The notes below the pieces were generated by a model. That model was not told the origin of the DNA and did not search any database. It was given only the letters and a program-made list of their open reading frames with translations. 64,000 bases of DNA from Flavobacterium sp. LC2016-12 (GTDB lineage: Bacteria > Bacteroidota > Bacteroidia > Flavobacteriales > Flavobacteriaceae): assembly GCF_015351595.1 (NCBI RefSeq), contig NZ_JADKPT010000004.1:1-64000 (forward strand), written 5' to 3'. A program made the translations under genes and the position numbers. This document shows, one piece after another, positions 31,951 through 41,180 of the stretch. Position 1 is the first letter of the stretch. Each line of letters begins with the position of its first letter.

Positions 31951-34900
31951 ATGCAAAATACCAAAATCAAAACTACCTGTTCATATTGTGGCGTCGGCTG
32001 CGGAATTATCGTTACTAATGATGCCAAAAATGGTGTGATGGTTACGGGCGATAAAGACCATCCGGTAAATAAAGGAATGTTGTGTTCTAAAGGAATGAAC
32101 TTGCATTACGTAGTCAATGATACTTCTGACCGAATCTTATATCCTGAAATGCGAGGCAGCAAATCCTATCCGTTGGAACGCGTTAGCTGGGACACTGCTC
32201 TTGATCGCGCTGCAGCGGTTTTTACTTCTATCATAAAGAAACACGGTCCTGATAGCGTTGGGTTTTATATTTCGGGCCAATGTTTAACTGAAGAATATTA
32301 TTTGGTCAATAAATTGGTAAAAGGTTTTTTGAAAACCAATAACATAGATACCAATTCGAGACTTTGCATGAGTTCTGCGGTTGTGGGTTATAAAAAGACT
32401 TTTGGAGAAGATTCTGTACCGATTTCTTATGACGATATCGAACTAGCTGATACTTTCCTGATTACCGGTGCAAATCCGGCCTGGTGTCATCCTATTTTAT
32501 TCAGAAGAATTGAGAAACACAAAGAGAATAATCCGAAAATAAAAATTATTGTAATTGATCCAAGACGAACAGATACGGCCGCTTTTGCCGATTTACATCT
32601 GCAAATTATTCCTGGATCTGATATTATTTTATACCATGCTCTTGCGAAACGCATTATCGAAAAAGGATACGTAGATCATGATTTTGTAAAGAATCACGCT
32701 GAAAATTTCAAACAATATAAAGACTTAGTTTTAGGAACTTCGCTTGAAAAAGCGTCTAAACTATGTGGCATTTCCGTAAACGATATTAAACTTGCCGCCG
32801 ATATTATCGGAAAAGCAAAAGGCTTTATATCACTTTGGGCAATGGGTTTAAATCAAAGTGCTGTAGGTGTTGATAAAAATACCGCTTTACTAAATTTATC
32901 TTTATTGACAGGGCAAATCGGGAAACCGGGTTCCGGCCCCTTTTCCTTAACAGGACAACCCAACGCAATGGGCGGACGAGAAGTGGGCGGAATGGCGACA
33001 CTTCTGGCAGCTCATAAAGACATTGCAAATCCGGAACATCGTAAAGAAGTAGCTGACTTTTGGGGAGTTGACGAGATCTCAGACAAACCGGGATTGACTG
33101 CAACCGAAATGTTCGAAGCTTTGGAATCAGGAAAAATGAAAGCCGTTTGGATTATTTGTACCAACCCAATGGTGAGTTTACCCGATTCCCGACGTATTGA
33201 AAAAGCTTTACAAAACGCGAAATTCGTAGTTGTTCAGGATATTTCACATAATGCAGATACCTCAAAATATGCCGATCTTTTATTGCCTGCCGCCGGTTGG
33301 TTAGAAAAAGAAGGTACCATGACAAATTCTGAGCGTCGTATCTCTTATTTGCCAAAAGGAATCAATGCGCCCGGAGAAGCGCTTCCGGATATTGAAATCT
33401 TAATTCGCTTTGCTAAAAAAATGAATTTCAATGGTTTCAATTTTAATAGCGCCGAAGAAGTATACAAAGAACATTGCGCACTTACGAAAAACACCAATAT
33501 TGATATTTCATTTCTAAATTATCATCGTTTAAGAACCGAAGGCACTTTTCAATGGCCGGTTCCTGATTATGGACATCCGGGAACGCCTCGCCTTTTTACA
33601 GATAAAAAATTCTACACGCCATCAAAAAAAGCAATTTTCAATTTACCAACGGCTATTGAAAATACTTCGGAACAGCCAAGTCCGCAATTTCCGTTTATCC
33701 TGACTACAGGAAGGGTTCGTGACCAATGGCATACGATGACCAAGACCGGAAAAGTATCGCGATTAATGACACATACACCAAGTCCGGTTTTAGAAATTAA
33801 TCCGATTGATGCTTATAAAAACGACATCAAAAATGGTGATATTGTTATTGTTTCGAGCAAAAATGGAGAAGTTCGCGTAAAAGCAAAGGTTACAGATTCC
33901 ATAAAAGAGAAAGTAGTGTTCCTGCCGATGCATTGGGGAAAACAGCTTGATAATGATTTGAACAGAACCAATAATTTAACCAATACCGTTGTTGACCCTG
34001 TTTCAAAAGAACCTGATTTTAAATACACGACAGTCAGCATTACCAAATATGTAAAACCTTTCCAGAAAATTGCCATTGTGGGAGCCGGAGCAGCAGCCTT
34101 CCGATTTATTCAAAATTATCGCGAATTCAATTCAACCGATGAAATTATTGTTTTTTCGAATGAAGTAAACCCGTTTTACAATCGCGTTTTACTGCCGGAA
34201 TACATGACAGGCGAATTTACCTGGCAACAATTATTAAAAGTAAAAGACGGTGAAGCTTTAAGTAAACTAAAAATTACGATGAAAGCCGGCGTGGCAATTG
34301 ATAAAATAAATGCAACAGCAAAAACCATAACAGATAGCTTAGGCGAAACCCACACTTTCGATTCTTTGATTTTAGCAACAGGAAGCCGCCCTTTTATTCC
34401 TGAAAATGCGCAGCTTCATTTACCAGGACGTTTTACCGTTCGACGTAAAGAAGACGCTGACCGACTAAAAGCCTATCTTGACAATACTAATTTACCTCCG
34501 GAAGAACAGCATGTTGTTATTATTGGTGGTGGATTATTAGGATTAGAATTGGCTGCAGCCTTAAAACATAAAAAAGTAAAAATTACTATAATTCAACGAG
34601 CTTCTCGTTTGATGGAACGTCAGTTGGATTTGATTTCAAGTAAATTATTGGCTGAGGAAGTCCAGCTTCGTGACATTCAGATTTACTTTGATAATGAAGT
34701 AAGTACGGTTTTTGAAACGGAGAATCCAAATGAATTGGAAATCGCGCTGAAAAGTGGCAGAATCATCACGGCAAATACCATCGTTTATACCATCGGAACT
34801 ATTCCGAATATAGAAATTGCCCGCGAAACAGGACTTGCTTGTGGTCGTGGTGTAAAGGTAAATCAGTATTTACAATCTTCAAATCCTGATATTTATGCGA

Positions 34901-35469
34901 TTGGAGAAATAGCCGAATTTGATAATAAACTGTTTGGAATCACATCTGCCGCTGAAGAACAAGCCGATATTTTAGCTAATTATTTAGCCGGTGATATCAG
35001 CAGTTATTACAAAGGCTCCGTTTTAATGAACATTCTGAAACTGGAAGATATTAATCTTTGCAGCATTGGAGATATTGAAATTCCGGAAAACGATGATTCG
35101 TATGAAGAAATTGTTTTTGCTGATTTAAAACAACGTTATTACAAAAAATGCATTGTTAAAAATGATTTGCTTGTCGGAGCTATTTTGATGGGCGACAAAA
35201 ATGAGTTTGCCGAGTTCAAAACAATGATTGAAAGCAAAATCGAATTATCAGATAAACGAAATTCGTTATTAAGAGGAAGTTCAAACGCTAAACCGGTATT
35301 AGGAAAACTAGTGTGTTCCTGCAGTCAGGTTGGCGCAGGAAACATTGAAGAAACCATTAAAGGCGGTGTCAACAATTTCACCGACTTATGTAAAAACACC
35401 GGAGCCGGATTGGGCTGCGGAAGTTGTAAAACAGAAGTAAAAGAGATTTTAGCAAAGTGTAAAATTTAG
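31951..35469 (+). CDS. nasA: Assimilatory nitrate reductase fused to FAD diaphorase and BFD domain
   Basis: A 1172-residue fusion. The N-terminus has the [4Fe-4S]/bis-MGD enzyme motif CSYCGVGCGIIV...GMLCSKG. The molybdopterin domains follow (LCMSSAVVGYKKTFGED, TGANPAWCHPILF, GQPNAMGGREVGGMA) with a C-terminal dinucleotide-binding part (FILTTGRVRDQWHTMTKTGK), to about residue 700. Then comes a NirB-like FAD/NAD domain (IAIVGAGAAAFRFI, VIIGGGLLGLELAAALK, IYAIGEIAEF) and finally a BFD [2Fe-2S] domain (CSCSQVGAG, GCGSCKTEV). One chain could thus take electrons from NAD(P)H to nitrate. The ATG at 31951 is preferred over an in-frame GTG at 31894. Confidence 0.93.
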   Translation: MQNTKIKTTCSYCGVGCGIIVTNDAKNGVMVTGDKDHPVNKGMLCSKGMNLHYVVNDTSDRILYPEMRGSKSYPLERVSWDTALDRAAAVFTSIIKKHGPDSVGFYISGQCLTEEYYLVNKLVKGFLKTNNIDTNSRLCMSSAVVGYKKTFGEDSVPISYDDIELADTFLITGANPAWCHPILFRRIEKHKENNPKIKIIVIDPRRTDTAAFADLHLQIIPGSDIILYHALAKRIIEKGYVDHDFVKNHAENFKQYKDLVLGTSLEKASKLCGISVNDIKLAADIIGKAKGFISLWAMGLNQSAVGVDKNTALLNLSLLTGQIGKPGSGPFSLTGQPNAMGGREVGGMATLLAAHKDIANPEHRKEVADFWGVDEISDKPGLTATEMFEALESGKMKAVWIICTNPMVSLPDSRRIEKALQNAKFVVVQDISHNADTSKYADLLLPAAGWLEKEGTMTNSERRISYLPKGINAPGEALPDIEILIRFAKKMNFNGFNFNSAEEVYKEHCALTKNTNIDISFLNYHRLRTEGTFQWPVPDYGHPGTPRLFTDKKFYTPSKKAIFNLPTAIENTSEQPSPQFPFILTTGRVRDQWHTMTKTGKVSRLMTHTPSPVLEINPIDAYKNDIKNGDIVIVSSKNGEVRVKAKVTDSIKEKVVFLPMHWGKQLDNDLNRTNNLTNTVVDPVSKEPDFKYTTVSITKYVKPFQKIAIVGAGAAAFRFIQNYREFNSTDEIIVFSNEVNPFYNRVLLPEYMTGEFTWQQLLKVKDGEALSKLKITMKAGVAIDKINATAKTITDSLGETHTFDSLILATGSRPFIPENAQLHLPGRFTVRRKEDADRLKAYLDNTNLPPEEQHVVIIGGGLLGLELAAALKHKKVKITIIQRASRLMERQLDLISSKLLAEEVQLRDIQIYFDNEVSTVFETENPNELEIALKSGRIITANTIVYTIGTIPNIEIARETGLACGRGVKVNQYLQSSNPDIYAIGEIAEFDNKLFGITSAAEEQADILANYLAGDISSYYKGSVLMNILKLEDINLCSIGDIEIPENDDSYEEIVFADLKQRYYKKCIVKNDLLVGAILMGDKNEFAEFKTMIESKIELSDKRNSLLRGSSNAKPVLGKLVCSCSQVGAGNIEETIKGGVNNFTDLCKNTGAGLGCGSCKTEVKEILAKCKI

Positions 35470-35476
35470 TTTCTTT

Positions 35477-35554
35477 TGTTTCAGGTTTCAAGTTTCAGGT
35501 TGTTGGAACGCACAGAAACCTGAAACAAAAAAAACCTGAAACCTGAAACAAAAA
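35477..35554. repeat. Heptameric repeat tract, inverted halves
   Basis: TTTCAGG/TTTCAAG units on the left (35480-35501) face GAAACCT units on the right (35516-35550), giving a hairpin-capable spacer. It lies between the nitrate reductase and the rubredoxin fusion gene. Confidence 0.7.
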
Positions 35555-35558
35555 ACAT

Positions 35559-36992
35559 ATGGAATTGACAAGATTAATAGTAAAAGGAGGCGTTATTTCG
35601 CCAGGAGAATTACGTGAAGTAGTCAATATGGCAATGGATCATGGTTTGGATTCGATTTCATTTGGTTCAAGACAGGATATTATTTTTCCGAAGGGATTAA
35701 ATCTATCCAGCAAAGAAAAAATCGGGAAACATCATTTTGTTTTTCCAAATGAAAAAAGCGGTAATAACATTGTTTCATCGTATGTTTCAACAGATATTTT
35801 CAGAAATACCAATTGGCTTACGGGAAACAAATTCTTATATATTTTAGAGCAATTCAAAGAACAGCCGAAACTAAAAGTCAACATTAATGACCCTAAGCAA
35901 CAGTTGGTTCCGTTGTTTACGGGACATTTAAACTTTATTGCTTCGGAGCATGAGGATTATTGGTATTTATATATTCGATTGCCAAAATGGGAACGTATGG
36001 AAGTCTATCCTGTACTTATTTACAGTTGGGATATTGCTACTTTTTATTATGAAATTGAGAAAATCGTTTCTGAAGAATCTTATGGAATTGATATGATTTT
36101 CAGCTTGGTCAGTGAAGCTTTAGATACCAATAACAGAACAATTGACAAACCCTTAAATGTTCCTTTTTATCCTTTCCCCTATTACGAAGGAATGAACCGC
36201 ATGGGAATCGATCAATATTGGCTGGGATTATATTGGAGAAATAATTTATACGATTTAGACTTTCTAAAAGAAATGTGTGATCTGTGTTTTGATTGCAAAA
36301 TCGGAAAAATATGTATCACACCCTGGAAATCGTTTATCGTAAAAGGAATTCCGAAAGACAGAAAACTCGAATGGGAAAAATTTCTCGGCAAAAAAGGAAT
36401 CAACGTTCGTCACTCTTTGTTAGAATTAAACTGGCATTTACCGGTTGCTATGGAATGGGCTTTGAATCTGAAAACCTTTTTGGTTCGAACGCTAGATCAA
36501 TTTGATATCAGTACGTACGGATTGACTTTCGGAATCTCGGAATACAATCGTGATGGTCATTATTTCACATCCATTGTAGTTGAAAAAAATGAATTACCAG
36601 CGGCTTTAGAATCGATTAAAATCCGTGACACTTATAATGTTTTATTTGCAAAGAATTTCGATCCAAATACGCGTGAATATATCGTGCATTCACAAGATAT
36701 TGACAAATTAGAACTGCCGACTATCCTGATTGAATTAAGCCGAAAATACTTTGAAGAACTTGGAAATTCTATTCCGGAATCAACAGAAAATACGCAGAAA
36801 AAAGAGAAAACGCAATTGGACATTTATCAATGCCAGGAATGTTTGACGCTTTATAATTCGGAATACGGTGATGAAAGTCAGGGAATTCCAAAAGGGATTT
36901 TATTTACCGATTTAGCTGAAAGTTATTGCTGTTCTTTATGTGAAGCTCCGAAGACTAATTTTAAGATTTTAGCAGAAGTTACAGCAGAATAA
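35559..36992 (+). CDS. Rubredoxin fused to a degenerate nitrite/sulfite-reductase-like domain
   Basis: A 477-residue protein. The C-terminal 55 residues are a complete rubredoxin (YQCQECLTLY...GIPKGILFTDLAE...CCSLCEAPKTNF) with two CxxC pairs. The rest looks like ferredoxin-like halves of the nitrite/sulfite reductase family: ISPGELREVVNMAMDHG near the start, and CITPWKSFIVKGIP matching the LTPWQ-type motif. The CxxxxxC/CxxxC sirohaem ligands are absent. CDLCFDCKIGKIC supplies other cysteines (about residues 240-250). It follows the nitrate reductase fusion by about 90 bases and is likely its electron donor or an assembly partner; that is inference. Confidence 0.8.
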   Translation: MELTRLIVKGGVISPGELREVVNMAMDHGLDSISFGSRQDIIFPKGLNLSSKEKIGKHHFVFPNEKSGNNIVSSYVSTDIFRNTNWLTGNKFLYILEQFKEQPKLKVNINDPKQQLVPLFTGHLNFIASEHEDYWYLYIRLPKWERMEVYPVLIYSWDIATFYYEIEKIVSEESYGIDMIFSLVSEALDTNNRTIDKPLNVPFYPFPYYEGMNRMGIDQYWLGLYWRNNLYDLDFLKEMCDLCFDCKIGKICITPWKSFIVKGIPKDRKLEWEKFLGKKGINVRHSLLELNWHLPVAMEWALNLKTFLVRTLDQFDISTYGLTFGISEYNRDGHYFTSIVVEKNELPAALESIKIRDTYNVLFAKNFDPNTREYIVHSQDIDKLELPTILIELSRKYFEELGNSIPESTENTQKKEKTQLDIYQCQECLTLYNSEYGDESQGIPKGILFTDLAESYCCSLCEAPKTNFKILAEVTAE

Positions 36993-37133
36993 GAAAATTA
37001 AAAAAGGAATTAAAATTTTCAAACAAGATTCTTTTCAGATTGAATTTGTTCTTGATTTTACATATATTTGATAAACTATTTTATTGATAATCAACTTATA
37101 ACAAACTTAAATGATAATTAATCAGATAAGAAC

Positions 37134-38249
37134 ATGTGCAAAATTCATAATACAATTGGATCTCTAAATGACATTCAGTACCATTTAGATTATAATCGAA
37201 TCGATGAATTTAAGTCAGTAGACGAATTAATCAATTTTCGAATAAATTATCATTTTACACAACAACAAGTTGTTTTACATCATACAGAGCGAATTGAAAA
37301 AGAGAAAGTTACTCTTGAAAAAGAAATAGATGGATTACACGATTCTATTTTGATTATAAGAACTGCACTTCAGAAACTTTTAAAGAGACGACTTATTACT
37401 TTATATAAACAGATAGATGATTTACCTGTCCCAGGTTCTAAAGTAATTCCAATTTTACAAGACTATTATTTTAATCTTATTATTTGGCTGCAAATCTGGT
37501 TTATGGAAATTTCCTATCCTTTTAAAGTTTTCGCTGTAAAACAAAAACTAAAGAATATTCTTTTAAAAAAAAATAAGCGTTTCAACTTCTTAACGACAAA
37601 TTTTATCGATGCTGTCAATCACAGTAGCTTATCGCATTTACAAACGTTACAAAAACAAAAAATAATAATTGATCAAATAAATAATTCGATTTATGGGGCA
37701 ATCGGTGAGCAGAAAGTCGTAAATATGTTGAAAAACTTACCTGACGATTATGTTTTGATAAACGATTTCAATTATTCATTTTATCCTCCCTTATATTATA
37801 AAAAAGAGAATAATTATATAAAATCTATTCAGATTGATCACCTATTAATTGCTCCATGTGGTGTTTTTATTATTGAAACAAAAAATTGGAGTGAAGAATC
37901 AATCCACAATCCTCAACTATTTTCGCCCGTTAGACAAATAAACAGGACAAATTTCGCATTGTTCAAAATCTTGACCGATGAAATGAGCAAATTGAATTTG
38001 AATTCGCTTAAACATCATTGGGGAAATAGAAAAATTCCCATAAGAAATATCATTGTTTTTATAAACCATAAGCCAAGGGAAGTATTTCAATTCGCTAAGA
38101 TTTTATCACTAACTGAATTATTATCCTATATCAAATACTTTGGAACAAGCTTTACAAAGGATGAAACACAAAATATTACAGACCTTTTAATGGAAATTTC
38201 AAATAAAAAAAAGCAGTCTAATCTAATTGTATCAGTTACTACACATTAA
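37134..38249 (+). CDS. NERD-domain protein
   Basis: A 371-residue protein. The N-terminal half is charged and helical with a probable coiled coil (HHTERIEKEKVTLEKEIDGL), and hydrophobic residues near 115-135 may form a membrane-associated helix. The NERD nuclease-related domain (about 190-310) shows AIGEQKVVNMLKNLPDDYVL, IQIDHLLIAPCGVFIIETKN and NIIVFINHKP, with the Asp and Glu-x-Lys residues of the nuclease-like core. The family has no settled function. It is an isolated AT-rich gene between nitrate and Moco genes. Confidence 0.87.
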   Translation: MCKIHNTIGSLNDIQYHLDYNRIDEFKSVDELINFRINYHFTQQQVVLHHTERIEKEKVTLEKEIDGLHDSILIIRTALQKLLKRRLITLYKQIDDLPVPGSKVIPILQDYYFNLIIWLQIWFMEISYPFKVFAVKQKLKNILLKKNKRFNFLTTNFIDAVNHSSLSHLQTLQKQKIIIDQINNSIYGAIGEQKVVNMLKNLPDDYVLINDFNYSFYPPLYYKKENNYIKSIQIDHLLIAPCGVFIIETKNWSEESIHNPQLFSPVRQINRTNFALFKILTDEMSKLNLNSLKHHWGNRKIPIRNIIVFINHKPREVFQFAKILSLTELLSYIKYFGTSFTKDETQNITDLLMEISNKKKQSNLIVSVTTH

Positions 38250-38454
38250 GATTTTTACAAACTAGTTATCAGTTTCATGCGCGCAAAACGTGTACTATAG
38301 TAACCTTCTTAAAACCTTAAGGAAAATCTTAACATTTACGTATGCAAATATTGCTTAAATTTAGCTTTACTAAAATTTGATGTTATCACAACTTTATTGA
38401 TTTGTTTTGATAATCAATTAATTAAAATCTATTTTACTATTAAAACATACCGTT

Positions 38455-39093
38455 ATGATAAAAAGAACAACCAGAACCCCAGCCGTAAAAAATACTGCAA
38501 CACCAGCATCAGAACCTATAAAAGAAACTACTGAAAATACAACAGAAGTTAAACCAACTGCACAAACTCCGGCACCAAAAGCTACAACTCCAAAAACTCC
38601 GGTTAAAAGAGCGCCAAGAACTGCAGCTAAAACTCCGACAGCAACTGTAAAAGCAACAGCTCAAACTCCGGTAAAACCAGCTTCTAACGCGACTCCAAAA
38701 GCAGTAGTTAAAAGAACAACAACTTCTACACCAAAAACAGCAGAAGTAACGCCGGAAATCATTGAAATTAGAACCATTGAAAAACCTCAGGATCATCAGG
38801 CCATCTTAAATATTGATGAAATTGCCTTAGAAATTGTAAAAAACAAATCAAAAGACAAAAAAGTAAAAAGTAAGCTCAAAGAGAAAAAAGAAAAGGCTAA
38901 GAAAAGAGAAAAAGCCATAAAAGCAGTTATAAAAAAACTTGAAAAAGCTAAAAAAGCAAAGCTAAAAGCTGAAGCCAAAAAGAAAGAAAAAAAGGAAAAA
39001 GACAAAATTAAAAAAGCAAAAGCAAAGGCTAAAAAGGCAGAAAAAGAAAAAGCTAAAAAAAGCAAATCAAAGGATAAAAAGAAGAAAAAATAA
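38455..39093 (+). CDS. Lys/Ala/Pro-rich histone-H1-like protein
   Basis: A 212-residue, extremely basic protein. Residues 1-100 are a Thr/Pro/Ala/Lys tail with repeats such as AQTPAPKATTPKTPVKRAPR. Residues about 103-130 form a short folded-looking segment (EIIEIRTIEKPQDHQAILNI). Residues 130-212 are an almost uninterrupted Lys/Ala/Glu helix. It resembles eukaryotic H1 tails and AlgP/Hc1-like bacterial DNA-binding proteins, so nucleoid binding is likely. Long antisense frames across this gene are composition artefacts. It has its own strong terminator. Confidence 0.75.
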   Translation: MIKRTTRTPAVKNTATPASEPIKETTENTTEVKPTAQTPAPKATTPKTPVKRAPRTAAKTPTATVKATAQTPVKPASNATPKAVVKRTTTSTPKTAEVTPEIIEIRTIEKPQDHQAILNIDEIALEIVKNKSKDKKVKSKLKEKKEKAKKREKAIKAVIKKLEKAKKAKLKAEAKKKEKKEKDKIKKAKAKAKKAEKEKAKKSKSKDKKKKK

Positions 39094-39103
39094 TTATTTG
39101 AAG

Positions 39104-39134
39104 AAGGTTTGACTTAAAAGTTGAGCCTTTTTTT
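39104..39134 (+). terminator. Terminator after the H1-like gene
   Basis: A 12-bp stem with three G-T pairs (39104-39115 with 39118-39129) runs directly into a T7 tract. Confidence 0.75.
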
Positions 39135-39163
39135 ATTCTTTAGACTCTGCTTCGAAGTCTCGT

Positions 39164-39241
39164 TTGTCATCCCGATTTCTATGATAAAACCAAATCCCTT
39201 ATCAAAAAGATTTGGTTTTATCATAGAAATCGGGATGACAA
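39164..39241. repeat. Perfect 33-bp inverted repeat
   Basis: 33 bases (39164-39196, starting TTGTCATCCCGATTTCTATG) are exactly complementary to 39209-39241, separated by 12 bases. It lies just after the terminator of the H1-like gene and before the convergent moaA stop. It may be a young palindromic repeat unit or a bidirectional terminator. Confidence 0.85.
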
Positions 39242-39271
39242 GATTATGTACAGAATTGGAAGTAAAAAAAA

Positions 39272-40279
39272 TTACCCCCCAATCGCAATCATACTACGAT
39301 TATCAAAATGCAGTGCAGGGTCATCCATTTCAGAAACAGTAACCATTCCAGCCCTAACCTTCTTTTTATTTTTAATCGATTCTGAAATCAAATTGGTAAT
39401 GGATTCTCCATTTCTGAAAGCCGTTAATAAATCAGTTTCTGAATTAGAGAAAAGGCAATTCTTAATTTTTCCATTTGCCGTCAGGCGGATTCTGTTGCAG
39501 CCATCACAAAACGGATTAGTAATGGAACTTATGATTCCGAAATCACCTTGAAAACCTTTTATTTTATAGGTTCTCGCTGTAAAGTTTTTTTCATCTTCCA
39601 ACTTTTGAATTTCTTCAGATGGAAATACATTATTTACTTCTGATAAAATCTCATTTTGAGAAACCATTTTGCTTCTGTCCCACTCGTTTCCGGCGAAAGG
39701 CATAAACTCAATGAAACGAACAGAAATCGGTAAAAACTGCGTTAACTGGACAAAATCAGTAATTTCATTTTCATTGAAACCTTTCATTAAAACCACATTT
39801 ACTTTTACGTGAAAATCATTATTTAAAAGCAAGTGCAGGTTATCAATAACTTTCTCAAACTGATTTCTAAGTGTTATCGTGTGAAATTTAGACGAAACCA
39901 AAGTATCTAAACTCAAATTGATTTTTTTGATATTGGCTTCTTTCAAAGCCTCAATATGACGATCGATTAAAATACCGTTTGTGGTAATCGAAAGTGATGT
40001 TTCTAAAGTTGCTAATTTCGAAATAATCTCCGGAAAATCTTTTCTTAATAAAGGTTCTCCACCCGTCAACCTAATTTTATCAACGCCATTTTCTACGAAG
40101 ATCTGAGCCACAGCAAAAATCTCATCAGCCGTCATTAAACTGGCTTTTGGAGACAATGCGATTCCGTCAGCAGGCATGCAATACGTACAACGCAAATTGC
40201 ATTTCTCCAGTAACGAAATACGCAAATAATTGTGTTTTCGTCCAAAATCATCTGTTAAAATGGTTTTAGAGGGTGTCAT
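39272..40279 (-). CDS. moaA: GTP 3',8-cyclase
   Basis: A 335-residue radical SAM enzyme, first step of molybdopterin synthesis. The N-terminal cluster cysteines are Cys27, Cys31 and Cys34 (CNLRCTYC). The second cluster is seen in CDGCNRIRLTANGKIKNCL, and the functional C-terminal Gly-Gly is present (MIAIGG). RLTGGEPLLR is the SAM-contact motif. It overlaps the upstream moaCB gene by 14 bases, implying coupled translation. It supplies the Moco needed by the nitrate reductase. Confidence 0.96.
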   Translation of the reverse strand: MTPSKTILTDDFGRKHNYLRISLLEKCNLRCTYCMPADGIALSPKASLMTADEIFAVAQIFVENGVDKIRLTGGEPLLRKDFPEIISKLATLETSLSITTNGILIDRHIEALKEANIKKINLSLDTLVSSKFHTITLRNQFEKVIDNLHLLLNNDFHVKVNVVLMKGFNENEITDFVQLTQFLPISVRFIEFMPFAGNEWDRSKMVSQNEILSEVNNVFPSEEIQKLEDEKNFTARTYKIKGFQGDFGIISSITNPFCDGCNRIRLTANGKIKNCLFSNSETDLLTAFRNGESITNLISESIKNKKKVRAGMVTVSEMDDPALHFDNRSMIAIGG

Positions 40280-41180
40280 GATTTTTTCCTTTTAAAATAT
40301 GAAAAACGTGCATTACATGAGGAAAAACAGCATCCATCGATTCTCTTGCTCCGTTTGTTGATCCCGGCAAAGCCAAAACCAAACTTTTTCCTAATGTTCC
40401 TGCTACTGTTCTTGATAACATAGCATACGGCATTCTTTGTTGTCCATAATTACGAATGGCTTCTTCAATTCCCGGAATTCTGCTTTCCAATAACGGTGAC
40501 AATGCTTCAGGTGTTACATCTCTTGGTGACAATCCTGTTCCTCCCGTAAAAATTACCAATTGATGTTCTTTGGCGAAAGCTTTTGTTCTTTCCTGAATAA
40601 TGTCAATTTCATCCGGAATAATCTCGTAATGTGCTGTTTCAACTCCGTAAGAATCCAGTTTTTCAACAATGATTTTTCCAGAACGATCTTCCTTGTCTCC
40701 TGCAAAAATCGAATCGGAACAAACAAAAACGGCTGCTTTTATTACGTTTGGGAATTTATTTTTGAAAGAAGATTTTCCGCCTTCTTTATTCACTAATTTA
40801 ATAGTTGAAATTTCGATTTCCTTATCAATCGGTTTCAACATATCATACATCGTAAGCGCTACAATCGAAGCGCCGTGCATAGCCTCGACCTCAACTCCGG
40901 TTTTATAAACTGTTTTTACATTGAAGATAATCTGAATGGTCAAACCTTCAATTTTATATTCCACTGAAGTAAATTCAATTGGAATTGGATGACAATCCGG
41001 GATTGATAAATGGGTGTTTTTAACAGCAAATAATCCAGCTGTTTTTGCCATTTCAAGCACATTCCCTTTTGGAACCAGATTATTCACCACAGCATCGATT
41101 GTTTCCTGTTTGCTTACTTTGACAATTGCTGTGGCCGTTGCGGCTCTTAAGGTGCTTATTTTATGTGTAATATCAACCAT
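40266..41180 (-). CDS. Bifunctional MoaC-MoaB fusion
   Basis: A 304-residue fusion. The N-terminal half is cyclic pyranopterin monophosphate synthase (MVDITHKISTLRAATATAIV, PDCHPIPIEFTSVEY, GVEVEAMHGASIVALTMYDM). The C-terminal half is a MoaB/MogA-type domain that adenylates molybdopterin (AAVFVCSDSIFAGDKEDRSG, VIFTGGTGLSPRDVTPEAL, ALPGSTNGARESMDAV). The start at 41180 is chosen because it gives the canonical MoaC N-terminus. It overlaps moaE upstream by 8 bases. MoaCB fusions are known in Bacteroidota. Confidence 0.94.
   Translation of the reverse strand: MVDITHKISTLRAATATAIVKVSKQETIDAVVNNLVPKGNVLEMAKTAGLFAVKNTHLSIPDCHPIPIEFTSVEYKIEGLTIQIIFNVKTVYKTGVEVEAMHGASIVALTMYDMLKPIDKEIEISTIKLVNKEGGKSSFKNKFPNVIKAAVFVCSDSIFAGDKEDRSGKIIVEKLDSYGVETAHYEIIPDEIDIIQERTKAFAKEHQLVIFTGGTGLSPRDVTPEALSPLLESRIPGIEEAIRNYGQQRMPYAMLSRTVAGTLGKSLVLALPGSTNGARESMDAVFPHVMHVFHILKGKNHDTL

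Noticed and set aside
38509..39065. Long antisense open frames opposite the Lys/Ala-rich gene
   Set aside because: They are rich in Phe, Ser and Cys only because the sense strand is AAA/GCT-rich. They have no promoter and no recognisable domain.
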